The position numbers and the translations under genes are program-made. Of a stretch of 64,000 bases of DNA, positions 27,142 to 34,723 are shown piece after piece. This stretch comes from an uncultured Alistipes sp. (GTDB lineage Bacteria > Bacteroidota > Bacteroidia > Bacteroidales > Rikenellaceae), in the NCBI GenBank assembly GCA_944321945.1, contig CALUNE010000012.1, positions 1-64,000 of the forward strand, given 5' to 3'. The notes beneath the pieces are model-generated. The model saw nothing but the letters and a program-made list of their open reading frames with translations. It ran no database searches and was not told the DNA's origin. Every line of letters begins with the position of its first letter. The stretch's first letter is position 1.

Positions 27142-28158
27142 ATGGAGTTCGAGTACAGCCGGGCCAATCCCCGCGTGACGGTGGCCTTCGCCTCGTTCGA
27201 GGCGATGCACACCGTGCTGGAGGGGGTGGTGACGGACCTGGACGAGCCGGCGGCCCGACAGCTTTTTGCCTCGATCGAGACGCGGGTCCGCGAGATCGAA
27301 TCCCGTCTGAACCGCCACGATCCTGCGAGCCTCTTTGCGCGCATCAACGCTTCGCGAGGCCGCGAGGCCGTGCCGCTCGATGAGGGGACCTACGTGCTGT
27401 TGCAACTGGCCGAGCTCTTCCGCCGCACGACGGACGGTTACTTCGATCTGGCGGCCCTCTCCGACCGTAGCGTCGGGAGCGTAACAGGGTCCGGAAGCGT
27501 AACAGAGACCGGCGATATGGCAGGGTCCGGAGGCATGGCAGGGTTCGGAGGAGTAACGGGTGTCGGCGGTGCAACGGGACCTGAAGGCGTGGCGGGGCCC
27601 GGCGACAAAACGGGGCCCGGAGGTGCAACGGGAGACCGGCGAGGCGCAGCATCCGGTGCTGCGGCGGGTGGTAAAATGGCCGATACGCCGGGGTGCGTGC
27701 TGGACCCGGCGACGCGGAGCGTACGATTGACGGGCGAGGGTGTGCGGCTCGATGCCGGAGGCTTCGGCAAAGGGTATGCGCTCGAACGCATTCGTCCGCT
27801 GCTCACCGAGGCCGGGGTCCGGCGTGCCCTCTTCAACTTCGGCGACAGCTCGGTGATGAGCGTGGGAACCCATCCGCTGGGCGATTGCTGGCCGGTGGGT
27901 GCTGCGGCCGGCGGAGAACCGTTCCGGCTGGTCGGGAGCTCGTTGTCGATCTCGGGTCTGCATCCCGACGGCCGTGCGCACATCGTCGACCCGATGAGCG
28001 GCCGATGGGTCGGCCGTCGGACGATGGTGGCGGTCGAGGGGCGTTCGGCCTTTTTGTGCGAGGTGCTTTCGACGGCCCTGTACGCGGCGCCCGAGGAGCG
28101 TCGGGCCACAATCGCGGCCCGCTTCGAGGGGTATCGATATACGGAAATCGAAATGTAG
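27142..28158 (+). CDS. ApbE-like FAD:protein FMN transferase with collagen-like insert
   Basis: The 338-residue protein has ApbE landmarks: LNRHDPASLFARINA near residue 55, DGYFDLAALS (about 102), RLDAGGFGKGYALE (about 200), LFNFGDSSVMSVG and AHIVDPMSGRW near 280. ApbE links FMN to threonine in exported electron-transfer proteins. Oddities are that no signal peptide is seen, that the metal-site Asp near the C-terminus appears as Glu (CEVLSTALY), and that residues about 110-175 are replaced by a Gly-X-X insert encoded by an imperfect 18-base tandem repeat. Activity is therefore uncertain. Confidence 0.75.
   Translation: MEFEYSRANPRVTVAFASFEAMHTVLEGVVTDLDEPAARQLFASIETRVREIESRLNRHDPASLFARINASRGREAVPLDEGTYVLLQLAELFRRTTDGYFDLAALSDRSVGSVTGSGSVTETGDMAGSGGMAGFGGVTGVGGATGPEGVAGPGDKTGPGGATGDRRGAASGAAAGGKMADTPGCVLDPATRSVRLTGEGVRLDAGGFGKGYALERIRPLLTEAGVRRALFNFGDSSVMSVGTHPLGDCWPVGAAAGGEPFRLVGSSLSISGLHPDGRAHIVDPMSGRWVGRRTMVAVEGRSAFLCEVLSTALYAAPEERRATIAARFEGYRYTEIEM
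27472..27645 (+). repeat. Imperfect 18-base tandem repeat inside the ApbE-like gene
   Basis: About nine degenerate units, typically GG(T/C)CCGGAGG followed by (T/C)(G/A)NAACGG-like bases, keep the reading frame and encode Gly-rich hexapeptides such as GVGGATGPEG. Confidence 0.75.
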
Positions 28159-28167
28159 AGACGGATA

Positions 28168-29421
28168 ATGGACAGACGTGAATTTTTGAAACGAATCGGC
28201 ACTCTGAGTGCGGCCGGACTGGCCTTGTCGGCCGCTCCGTGGCTCGAGGGCTGCACGCCCGAGGGGCAGGCGACGATCCGCGGCGGCAAGGTCCGCTTCG
28301 GAATCATCGGCCCGGGCTCCCGCGGCCAATACCACATGCGCAATCTGGCCGCAGTCCCTCAGGCGGAGATCGTGGCCCTGTGCGACGACTACCCGCCCAA
28401 TCTCGAGGCGGCGGGGCGTCTGGCTCCCGCGGCGAAGCGTTACGACGATTACCGGCAGCTGCTCGACGATCCTCAGGTCGATGCCGTCATCATCGCTACG
28501 CCGTTGCATCTCCACTGCCGCATGACGCTCGACGCGCTGGCGGCCGGCAAGCACGTCCTGTGCGAAAAGGCCATGGCCTATACGATGGAGGACTGCCGGA
28601 CGATGTACCAGGCCGGACGCCGTTCGGGGCGGATCTTCTTCGTCGGACAGCAGCGGCTCTTCGACCCGAAATACATCAAGGTGATGGATTCGGTGCGCAA
28701 GGGGGAGTTCGGGCCGGTGGTCAACGTGCGTAACTACTGGTTCCGCAACAACGACTGGCGGCGCAGCGTTCCGTCGCCCGACCTCGAACGCCGGATCAAC
28801 TGGCGCCTCTACCGCGCCTATTCGCGGGGGCTGATGACCGAACTGGCCTGCCACCAGCTGCAGAACGGTACGTGGGCTCTCGGAATGCTCCCGGTGCAGG
28901 TCATGGGGGCCGGCGGCTATGTCTACTGGAAGGACGGTCGCGAGGTCTTCGACAGTGTCAGCACGATCTATACCTTCCCCAACGGCGTGAACATGACCTT
29001 CGAGTCGGTGATCTCGAACAAACATTTCGGTATGGGCGAGCAGATCCTCTGCAAGGAGGCGACGATCGATCTGGCCGGCGGCCGTTATTACAGCGAGACG
29101 CCGCGTCCGCGGAGCGGAATCCGGCAGCTGGTCGGGGAGATCGAGCAGGGGATCTTCTCCAATTCGGTCTTTGCCGGGACGAGTTGGGCGGCCGAGAGCG
29201 GATCGTCGGATCCGGGTGTGGCGGTCATGCCCGGGGCCGAAGGTGACGGCTCGCTCGAGATGCTCGAGGCTTTCTGTCATGCCATTCTGACCGGCAAGCA
29301 GCCGCCGCATGTGTTGGAAGAGGCCTATTATGGGGCGGTGTTCTGTCTGTTGGGGGACGAGGCGCTCCTTCGCAACGAGATTTTGACCCTCCCCGACGAA
29401 CTGCGCATCGATTATCTCTGA
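28168..29421 (+). CDS. Second Tat-exported Gfo/Idh/MocA oxidoreductase
   Basis: The 417-residue protein has a twin-arginine signal ending near a cysteine (RREFLKRIG, then APWLEGC), so it may be a lipoprotein. A Rossmann domain follows (RFGIIGPGSRGQYHMRNL, EIVALCDDYPPNL). The family EKP motif reads CEKAMAY: the catalytic lysine is kept and the proline is Ala. The C-terminal domain contains ITWYDG-equivalent strands and WAAESG. It is 9 bases after the ApbE-like gene and closes the operon. It differs enough from the first oxidoreductase to suggest a second redox step on the same substrate. Confidence 0.87.
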   Translation: MDRREFLKRIGTLSAAGLALSAAPWLEGCTPEGQATIRGGKVRFGIIGPGSRGQYHMRNLAAVPQAEIVALCDDYPPNLEAAGRLAPAAKRYDDYRQLLDDPQVDAVIIATPLHLHCRMTLDALAAGKHVLCEKAMAYTMEDCRTMYQAGRRSGRIFFVGQQRLFDPKYIKVMDSVRKGEFGPVVNVRNYWFRNNDWRRSVPSPDLERRINWRLYRAYSRGLMTELACHQLQNGTWALGMLPVQVMGAGGYVYWKDGREVFDSVSTIYTFPNGVNMTFESVISNKHFGMGEQILCKEATIDLAGGRYYSETPRPRSGIRQLVGEIEQGIFSNSVFAGTSWAAESGSSDPGVAVMPGAEGDGSLEMLEAFCHAILTGKQPPHVLEEAYYGAVFCLLGDEALLRNEILTLPDELRIDYL

Positions 29422-29560
29422 CCAGTCTGCGGTTTGCGGTCACCAGTCTGCGGTCTGCGGTCTGCATTTGCGGTCTGTGGCCGGCGGCCGGCGTTTGCGG
29501 TCTGCGGCCACCAGTCTGCGATCTGCGGCCAGCGTTTGTGGTCTGTGGCCGGCGGATCGA
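29422..29560. repeat. Intergenic TCTGCGG repeat array
   Basis: About ten degenerate copies of the heptamer TCTGCGG, with longer units such as ACCAGTCTGCGG present three times, lie between the oxidoreductase gene and gntR, which converge here. The remaining bases to 29669 show nothing else. Confidence 0.65.
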
Positions 29561-29669
29561 TCCGGGTGCTCCCGCCCTGCGGCAGGAGTGCTCCTGCGGG
29601 AGTGCGGGCAGGCGGCGGAGCCAGACTTCGGGCCGGTGAGGGCCGGGGCGTTCGCCGCAGCCGGGAGGC

Positions 29670-30401
29670 TCAGCGTTGGGCCTCGATCGTATAGGTGAAG
29701 CTGTCCGCGCGGTAGTAGCCGATGTTGTACTCGACCGGAACGTCGTTGACGTCGTATACGAAGCGCTTGCGGATCAGAATGGGATCATTGGCCGCAATCT
29801 CGAGCTTCTCGGCAATGAAGTCTCCCGCCAGCCGGGCCGAAATCTCCTCCTTGCTCGTTTTGACCACCACGCCGTACTGCTTCTCGAGCAGTTCGTAGAG
29901 CGGCATCGTGAAATCCTCCTCGCCCGTCAGCGGCAGCTTCGGATTGAAGTACGAGATGAAATAGACGAACGGATACTCTTTCTTGCCCCGGACCCGCTCC
30001 AACACGACGCAGCGCTGGTCGGTTTCGTCGTCCAGGTTGAAGAAGTTCCGAATCTCGGGACCCGGGGCCTTGAAGCTGATGTGCAGTTCGAAGTTGCGGA
30101 TCGCGATGCCGAGCATCTTCATCTCCTGCGAGAAGCTCAGCCAGTTCTTGACCCCGCCGACGATCCCCTTGCGGACGACCTTCGTCCCGACGCCCTTCTT
30201 GCGGATCAGCAGCCCTTCGAAGACCAGTTTGTTGATGGCCTGCCGCAGCGTGTTGCGCGAAATGTGCAATTGTTCGGACAATTCGATCTCGTTGGGGAGC
30301 AGTTTGCCGTTCTTGTATTCGTCGGATTCGATCAGCCGGCGCAGAATCTCTTCCGCCTGGAGATGCAGAGGTTTGCCGCTGCTGTGGTCTATCTTCAACA
30401 T
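29670..30401 (-). CDS. GntR-family regulator (HutC type)
   Basis: The 243-residue protein has an N-terminal winged helix (about 10-75; LLPNEIELSEQLHISRNTLR and AINKLVFEGLLIRKKGVGT) and a UTRA ligand-binding domain (about 90-240). HutC-type regulators respond to sugars or sugar phosphates. It is divergent from the mannan operon; the shared 127-base gap contains a promoter for each side and an 11-bp palindrome suited to a GntR dimer. It is therefore the likely repressor of the operon. Confidence 0.9.
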   Translation of the reverse strand: MLKIDHSSGKPLHLQAEEILRRLIESDEYKNGKLLPNEIELSEQLHISRNTLRQAINKLVFEGLLIRKKGVGTKVVRKGIVGGVKNWLSFSQEMKMLGIAIRNFELHISFKAPGPEIRNFFNLDDETDQRCVVLERVRGKKEYPFVYFISYFNPKLPLTGEEDFTMPLYELLEKQYGVVVKTSKEEISARLAGDFIAEKLEIAANDPILIRKRFVYDVNDVPVEYNIGYYRADSFTYTIEAQR

Positions 30402-30433
30402 ATCTGTTTCAAGATCAAAAGGTAAAGGTCGTA

Positions 30434-30441
30434 CAAATTTA
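30434..30441 (-). promoter_or_regulatory. Promoter -7 box of the gntR gene
   Basis: TAAATTTG on the minus strand, 32 bases before the start codon. Confidence 0.5.
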
Positions 30442-30460
30442 CAAAAAATACGGAAAAAAG

Positions 30461-30491
30461 TTTCATGACCCGGATTTATTATTTATATTTG
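30461..30491 (+). promoter_or_regulatory. Promoter of the mannan operon
   Basis: TTTC (30461-30464; one base off TTTG), 19 bases, then TATATTTG (30484-30491), 37 bases before the start codon. Confidence 0.7.
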
Positions 30492-30523
30492 CACAAAATA
30501 TATATGTTCAAACAAATATAAAT
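30481..30523. promoter_or_regulatory. Probable GntR operator
   Basis: Perfect 11-bp inverted arms (30481-30491 and 30513-30523) are separated by 21 AT-rich bases. One arm is the -7 box itself, so a bound repressor would block the operon. Confidence 0.55.
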
Positions 30524-30528
30524 CTGAC

Positions 30529-32253
30529 ATGAGACGCGCCAATTACGATAAATTCCCGGCCACGAAGATCTCCGGACCGGTGGTGCGGGGGTGGGAATCC
30601 ATCCTGTCCGAATTGAAGCGGGCGACGCGGGGCGAACGGGCCCTCGCCGTGGAACTGTACACGGGAACCTGCGAGGAGGAGATTCTGGGTGCCTTTGCCG
30701 GAGCATTCCCCGAGGTGATCCATACGCGGGATCTGATGATCCCCGAGGCCGAGGTCCGCCGTATGACGGAGCGGTTCATGACCGACGACGTGCTGTTCGG
30801 TCATGTGACGGTGCTGGATCTGAACGACTACTTCGACCCCTCGAAGCTCGCCGAAGCCCGTCGTCGCGTGGCTGCCGACCGGAGGATCGTCGTCGTCGGC
30901 ACGGGCGCCTCGCTCGTGGCTCCGGATGATGTCGTGCTGGCCTACGTGGACATGGCCCGCTGGGAGATCCAGCAGCGTTTCCGCCGCCACGAAGTCCGCG
31001 CACTGGGCATCGACAACCGCCAGGATCCGGTCTCCATCCAGTATAAGCGGGGCTACTTCAACGACTGGCGCATCTGCGACCGGCACAAGGATCGGCTGCT
31101 GCGCCGCGTGAACTACTGGATCGACACCCATCGGGCCGGTGCGCCGAAGATGATCGGTGCGGAGACGTTCCTGGCCGGACTTGAGAAGACCGCTTCGCAG
31201 CCGTTCCGCGTGGTGCCCTTTTTCGACCCGGCACCGTGGGGCGGACAATGGATGAAGGAGGTCTGTGATTTGGACCGCAGCGTGACGAATTTCGGCTGGT
31301 GTTTCGACTGCGTGCCCGAGGAGAACAGCCTCTATCTCGACGTGGACGGCGAGCGTTTCGAGATCCCCTCTGTCGATCTGATCCTGCTGAAGAGCCGCGA
31401 GGTGCTCGGCGAGCCCGTTGAGGCGCGTTTCGGCAAGGATTTCCCCATCCGCTTCGATTTCCTCGACACGATGGGCGGCGGCAATCTGAGCCTGCAGGTC
31501 CATCCGACGACCCAGTTCGTTCACGAAAACTTCGGCATCGCCTACACGCAGGATGAGAGCTACTACCTGCTCGATGCCGGCAAGGATGCCACGGTGTATA
31601 TCGGTCTGAAGACCGGCGTCAATCCGCAGGAGATGATCGACGACCTGCGCCGGGCACAGCGCGGCGAGATCGTCTTCGATGCCGAGAAGTACGCCAACAA
31701 GTTCCCCGCCCGGAAACACGACCACTTCCTGATCCCGGGCGGTACGGTGCACTGCTCCGGATCGGAGAGCATGGTGCTGGAGATCAGCTCGACGCCGAAC
31801 ATCTTCACCTTCAAGCTGTGGGACTGGCAGCGGCTGGGTCTCGACGGCAAACCCCGTCCGATCAACGTCGAGCGCGGCAAGGAGGTCATCGACTGGAAAC
31901 GCGATACGGAGTATGTGAAACAATGGCTGTACGACCACTTCGAACCGGTTGCCTCGGGCGAGGGATGGTCGGAAGAGCGTACCGGGCTGCACCGGAACGA
32001 ATTCATCGAGACGCGCCGCCACCGTTTCACGGCTCCGGTACTGCACGAAACCAACGGCAGCGTCCATGTCCTGAATCTGGTCGAGGGCGAGGAGGCCGTG
32101 GTCGAGAGCCCCGACCGGGCCTTCGAGCCCTTCGTGGTGCACTATGCCGAGACGTTCATCGTCCCGGCTGCGGTGGGCCGTTACACGATCCGACCCTGCG
32201 GCGAAGCGGCCGGCAAGGAGTGCATGACCATCAAGGCATACGTGAGATGCTGA
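30529..32253 (+). CDS. Class I phosphomannose isomerase with N-terminal kinase-like domain
   Basis: The 574-residue protein ends in a type I mannose-6-phosphate isomerase cupin domain (about 230-570; MGGGNLSLQVHPTTQFVHE with metal-ligand His residues, DESYYLLDAG, FLIPGGTVHCSG). It interconverts mannose 6-phosphate and fructose 6-phosphate. The first 200 or so residues look like a P-loop nucleoside-kinase fold without the P-loop (ALAVELYTGTCEEEI, then IVVVGTGASLVAP and YVDMARWEIQQRFRR), a fusion seen in Bacteroidetes. First gene of the mannan operon; it brings mannose into glycolysis. Confidence 0.87.
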   Translation: MRRANYDKFPATKISGPVVRGWESILSELKRATRGERALAVELYTGTCEEEILGAFAGAFPEVIHTRDLMIPEAEVRRMTERFMTDDVLFGHVTVLDLNDYFDPSKLAEARRRVAADRRIVVVGTGASLVAPDDVVLAYVDMARWEIQQRFRRHEVRALGIDNRQDPVSIQYKRGYFNDWRICDRHKDRLLRRVNYWIDTHRAGAPKMIGAETFLAGLEKTASQPFRVVPFFDPAPWGGQWMKEVCDLDRSVTNFGWCFDCVPEENSLYLDVDGERFEIPSVDLILLKSREVLGEPVEARFGKDFPIRFDFLDTMGGGNLSLQVHPTTQFVHENFGIAYTQDESYYLLDAGKDATVYIGLKTGVNPQEMIDDLRRAQRGEIVFDAEKYANKFPARKHDHFLIPGGTVHCSGSESMVLEISSTPNIFTFKLWDWQRLGLDGKPRPINVERGKEVIDWKRDTEYVKQWLYDHFEPVASGEGWSEERTGLHRNEFIETRRHRFTAPVLHETNGSVHVLNLVEGEEAVVESPDRAFEPFVVHYAETFIVPAAVGRYTIRPCGEAAGKECMTIKAYVRC

Positions 32254-32282
32254 AAACCGACCTTTTGTAAAGATACTGACCT

Positions 32283-33404
32283 ATGTATGAACAGGACCAA
32301 AGAATCGTGATGACGCTGGATGCCGGCGGGACCAATTTCGTCTTCTCGGCCATGCAGGGAGGATGCGAAATCCTCGCTCCCATCCGGCTTCACGCCGTCG
32401 CCGACGATCTGAAGGGGTGTCTCGACGTGCTGGTCGACGGCTTTACGCAGGTGAGACGGGCCGTCGTGGGCGACCCCGCGGCCATCAGTTTCGCCTTCCC
32501 GGGACCGGCCGACTACCGCAACGGCATCATCGGCGATCTGCCGAACTTCCCGGCCTTTCGGGGCGGGGTGGCACTCGGGCCCTATCTGTCGCGGCAGTTC
32601 GGCCTGCCGGTATTCATCAACAACGACGGAAACCTCTATGCCTACGGCGAGGCCCTTTCGGGCATGCTGCCCGAGATCAACCGGATGCTCGAGGCGAGCG
32701 GAAGCCCCCGGCGGTATGCCAATCTGATCGGCATCACGCTCGGTACGGGGTTCGGTGCCGGGGTGGTGGTGGACGGCCGCCTGCTGACCGGTGACAACGG
32801 CTGCGGCGGGGATGTCTGGCTGATGCGCAATGCGAAATATCCGGAGCTGATGGCCGAGGAGAGCGTCAGCATCCGGGCCGTGCGGCGCGTCTATGCGGAG
32901 CGTAGCGGCGAAGATGCCTCGGCGCTTTCACCCAGGGATATCTTCGACATTGCCGAGGGGGTGCGGCCGGGAGACCGCGAGGCGGCCGTGCGGAGCTTCG
33001 AGGAGCTGGGCGAGGTGGCCGGCGACGCCATCGTGCGGGCGCTGGACATCGTCGACGGACTGGTCGTCTTCGGCGGCGGAATCTCCGGTGCGGCCCGCTA
33101 CATCATGCCGGGCATGATCCGCGAAATGAGACGCTCGGTGGGGACCTTCTCCGGGGCGTCGTTTCCCTGTCTGCAGGCCGAGGTCTACGACCTGTCGGAT
33201 CCCGGGGGGCTGCGGGCCTTCCTCGAGGAGAAGGACCGCATGGTGAAGATCCCCGGCTCCGACGAGGAGGTGCACTACGCCTGCCACAAGAAGACCGGCG
33301 TGGCCCACAGCCGTCTCGGTGCCAGCCGGGCCATCGCTCTGGGGGCCTACGCCTATGCGCTGTCGCAGCTCGACGGTGGGGCGGATGCCGCTGTAAAGGC
33401 CTGA
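32283..33404 (+). CDS. ROK-family sugar kinase
   Basis: The 373-residue protein has the ATP-binding MTLDAGGTNFVFSA near the start, FPGPADYRNGIIGDLPNFP, NNDGNLYAYGEA and LIGITLGTGFGAGVVVDG, as in glucokinase and mannokinase. The zinc motif CxCGxxGCxE of most ROK members is absent; GDNGCGGDVWLMRN takes its place. Between PMI and the mannanases it is best read as the mannose (or hexose) kinase that makes mannose 6-phosphate. The specificity is inferred from context. Confidence 0.85.
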   Translation: MYEQDQRIVMTLDAGGTNFVFSAMQGGCEILAPIRLHAVADDLKGCLDVLVDGFTQVRRAVVGDPAAISFAFPGPADYRNGIIGDLPNFPAFRGGVALGPYLSRQFGLPVFINNDGNLYAYGEALSGMLPEINRMLEASGSPRRYANLIGITLGTGFGAGVVVDGRLLTGDNGCGGDVWLMRNAKYPELMAEESVSIRAVRRVYAERSGEDASALSPRDIFDIAEGVRPGDREAAVRSFEELGEVAGDAIVRALDIVDGLVVFGGGISGAARYIMPGMIREMRRSVGTFSGASFPCLQAEVYDLSDPGGLRAFLEEKDRMVKIPGSDEEVHYACHKKTGVAHSRLGASRAIALGAYAYALSQLDGGADAAVKA

Positions 33405-33441
33405 TCAAATTCGAATAACGAACCTGAAGAGACCGACAATC

Positions 33442-34722
33442 ATGAAAATCAGAACTTTCCTGTGGCTTCTCCTGCCGATGCTTGCCCTTTCGTGCGGAGG
33501 AGACGATTCCGATAATGCGGCTCCGCAGACTCCCGATACGGATCAGGGCGAAAAGCCCGACCGGCCGGATCCGGACGAGGGGCCGGACGAGGAACCGGAG
33601 AATCCCGACGGGATCTCCTACGGCCAGCGGGGCCTCGAGTTTTTCGACCTCGTCAACCGCTACTACCGAATTCAGAACGGCTCGGCCGCCGGGCTTTACG
33701 TCGAAAACTACAACGGAACGACCGGCAGCTCGCCCTCCTATCTATGGGGCTACGACGGCCTGATCTCCGGCGTCGCCACGCTCCATGAACTCGGTTACGA
33801 GGTGAACTACGAGGCGATGGTCGACCGCTTCGAGGCCTATTACCGCACGAGCGGCGCCGTGAATGTCGGCGGCTACGGCTCGGCAACGGATGGACGCTAC
33901 GGCTCCGGCGACCGGTATTATGACGACAATGCGATCGTGGGGCTCGATCTGGTCGAGGCCTACGAACTCACCGGCGAGCAGAAATACCTCGATCGGGCCA
34001 AACGCATCGTCGCATTCCTCCACTCGGGCGAGGATGACCTGCTCGGCGGCGGGCTCTGGTGGAACGAAAGTCTGAAAAACAACCCGAACGACGGCAACTC
34101 GAATAAACCGACCTGCTCGAACGGCTTCGCCACGCTGTTTCTGCTGCGCTATTATGCCCTCTGCACGATGGAGGAGAAGGTCGATGTGCTGGCCTTTGCG
34201 CGGCGGCTGTACGAGTGGCTGGTGGCCAACCTGCGCGACCCTTCGGACGGCTGCTACTGGAACGACAGGTCGGCCGCCGGAGTGATCAATCCGACCAAGT
34301 GGGCCTACAATACCGGCGTGATGATCTCGTGCGGCGTGCGGCTGTACCGGATCACGGCCGATCCGGCCTATCTGGATCTGGCGCGTGAGTCGGCCGACGG
34401 TGCCTACCGCTGTTTCGTGGGACCGGCCGGAGGTCTGACGCAGGCCTATCCCGATCACGACCCGTGGTTCACCATCAAGCTGGTGCGTTCGTTCATGGAT
34501 CTGGCCCCCTATCACGAACCGGCCAAGGAGTATATCGATCTCTTCATCCGTTATCTGGACCACGCCTGGCAGTATGCCCGCACGCCGGAGGGGCTCTTCT
34601 ACGAAAACTGGACCGGCGTGAGCCCCGGCCGCAGCGAACAGCTGCTCATGCAGGGTGCCGCGCTGGAGTCGCTGGGCGCCGTGGCGCTCTACCGCGGGGA
34701 AACCGCTCAAAAGTCGATGTAG
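33442..34722 (+). CDS. GH76 endo-alpha-1,6-mannanase, lipoprotein
   Basis: The 426-residue lipoprotein (MKIRTFLWLLLPMLALSC; Cys18) has an acidic Asp/Pro/Glu-rich linker (about 21-57) of the kind that holds surface enzymes away from the membrane. A GH76 alpha-helical barrel follows: SYLWGYDGLISG and the catalytic Asp pair in YYDDNAIVGLDL (Asp161, Asp162), CSNGFATLFLLRYY, KWAYNTGVMI. GH76 cleaves the alpha-1,6 backbone of yeast or fungal mannan and related glycans. A second GH76 gene follows directly. Confidence 0.9.
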   Translation: MKIRTFLWLLLPMLALSCGGDDSDNAAPQTPDTDQGEKPDRPDPDEGPDEEPENPDGISYGQRGLEFFDLVNRYYRIQNGSAAGLYVENYNGTTGSSPSYLWGYDGLISGVATLHELGYEVNYEAMVDRFEAYYRTSGAVNVGGYGSATDGRYGSGDRYYDDNAIVGLDLVEAYELTGEQKYLDRAKRIVAFLHSGEDDLLGGGLWWNESLKNNPNDGNSNKPTCSNGFATLFLLRYYALCTMEEKVDVLAFARRLYEWLVANLRDPSDGCYWNDRSAAGVINPTKWAYNTGVMISCGVRLYRITADPAYLDLARESADGAYRCFVGPAGGLTQAYPDHDPWFTIKLVRSFMDLAPYHEPAKEYIDLFIRYLDHAWQYARTPEGLFYENWTGVSPGRSEQLLMQGAALESLGAVALYRGETAQKSM

Positions 34723-34723
34723 C

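Noticed and set aside
27472-27645. CRISPR array
   Set aside because: Units are contiguous, degenerate and in frame with a coding gene; no spacers and no cas genes. No CRISPR array is seen anywhere in the window.
26854-29310. An 818-codon open frame antisense to the ApbE and oxidoreductase genes
   Set aside because: Low-complexity composition, no signal or domain, and the plus-strand genes are well supported.
30508-32142. A 544-codon open frame antisense to the PMI gene
   Set aside because: It mirrors the phosphomannose isomerase gene and resembles no known family.
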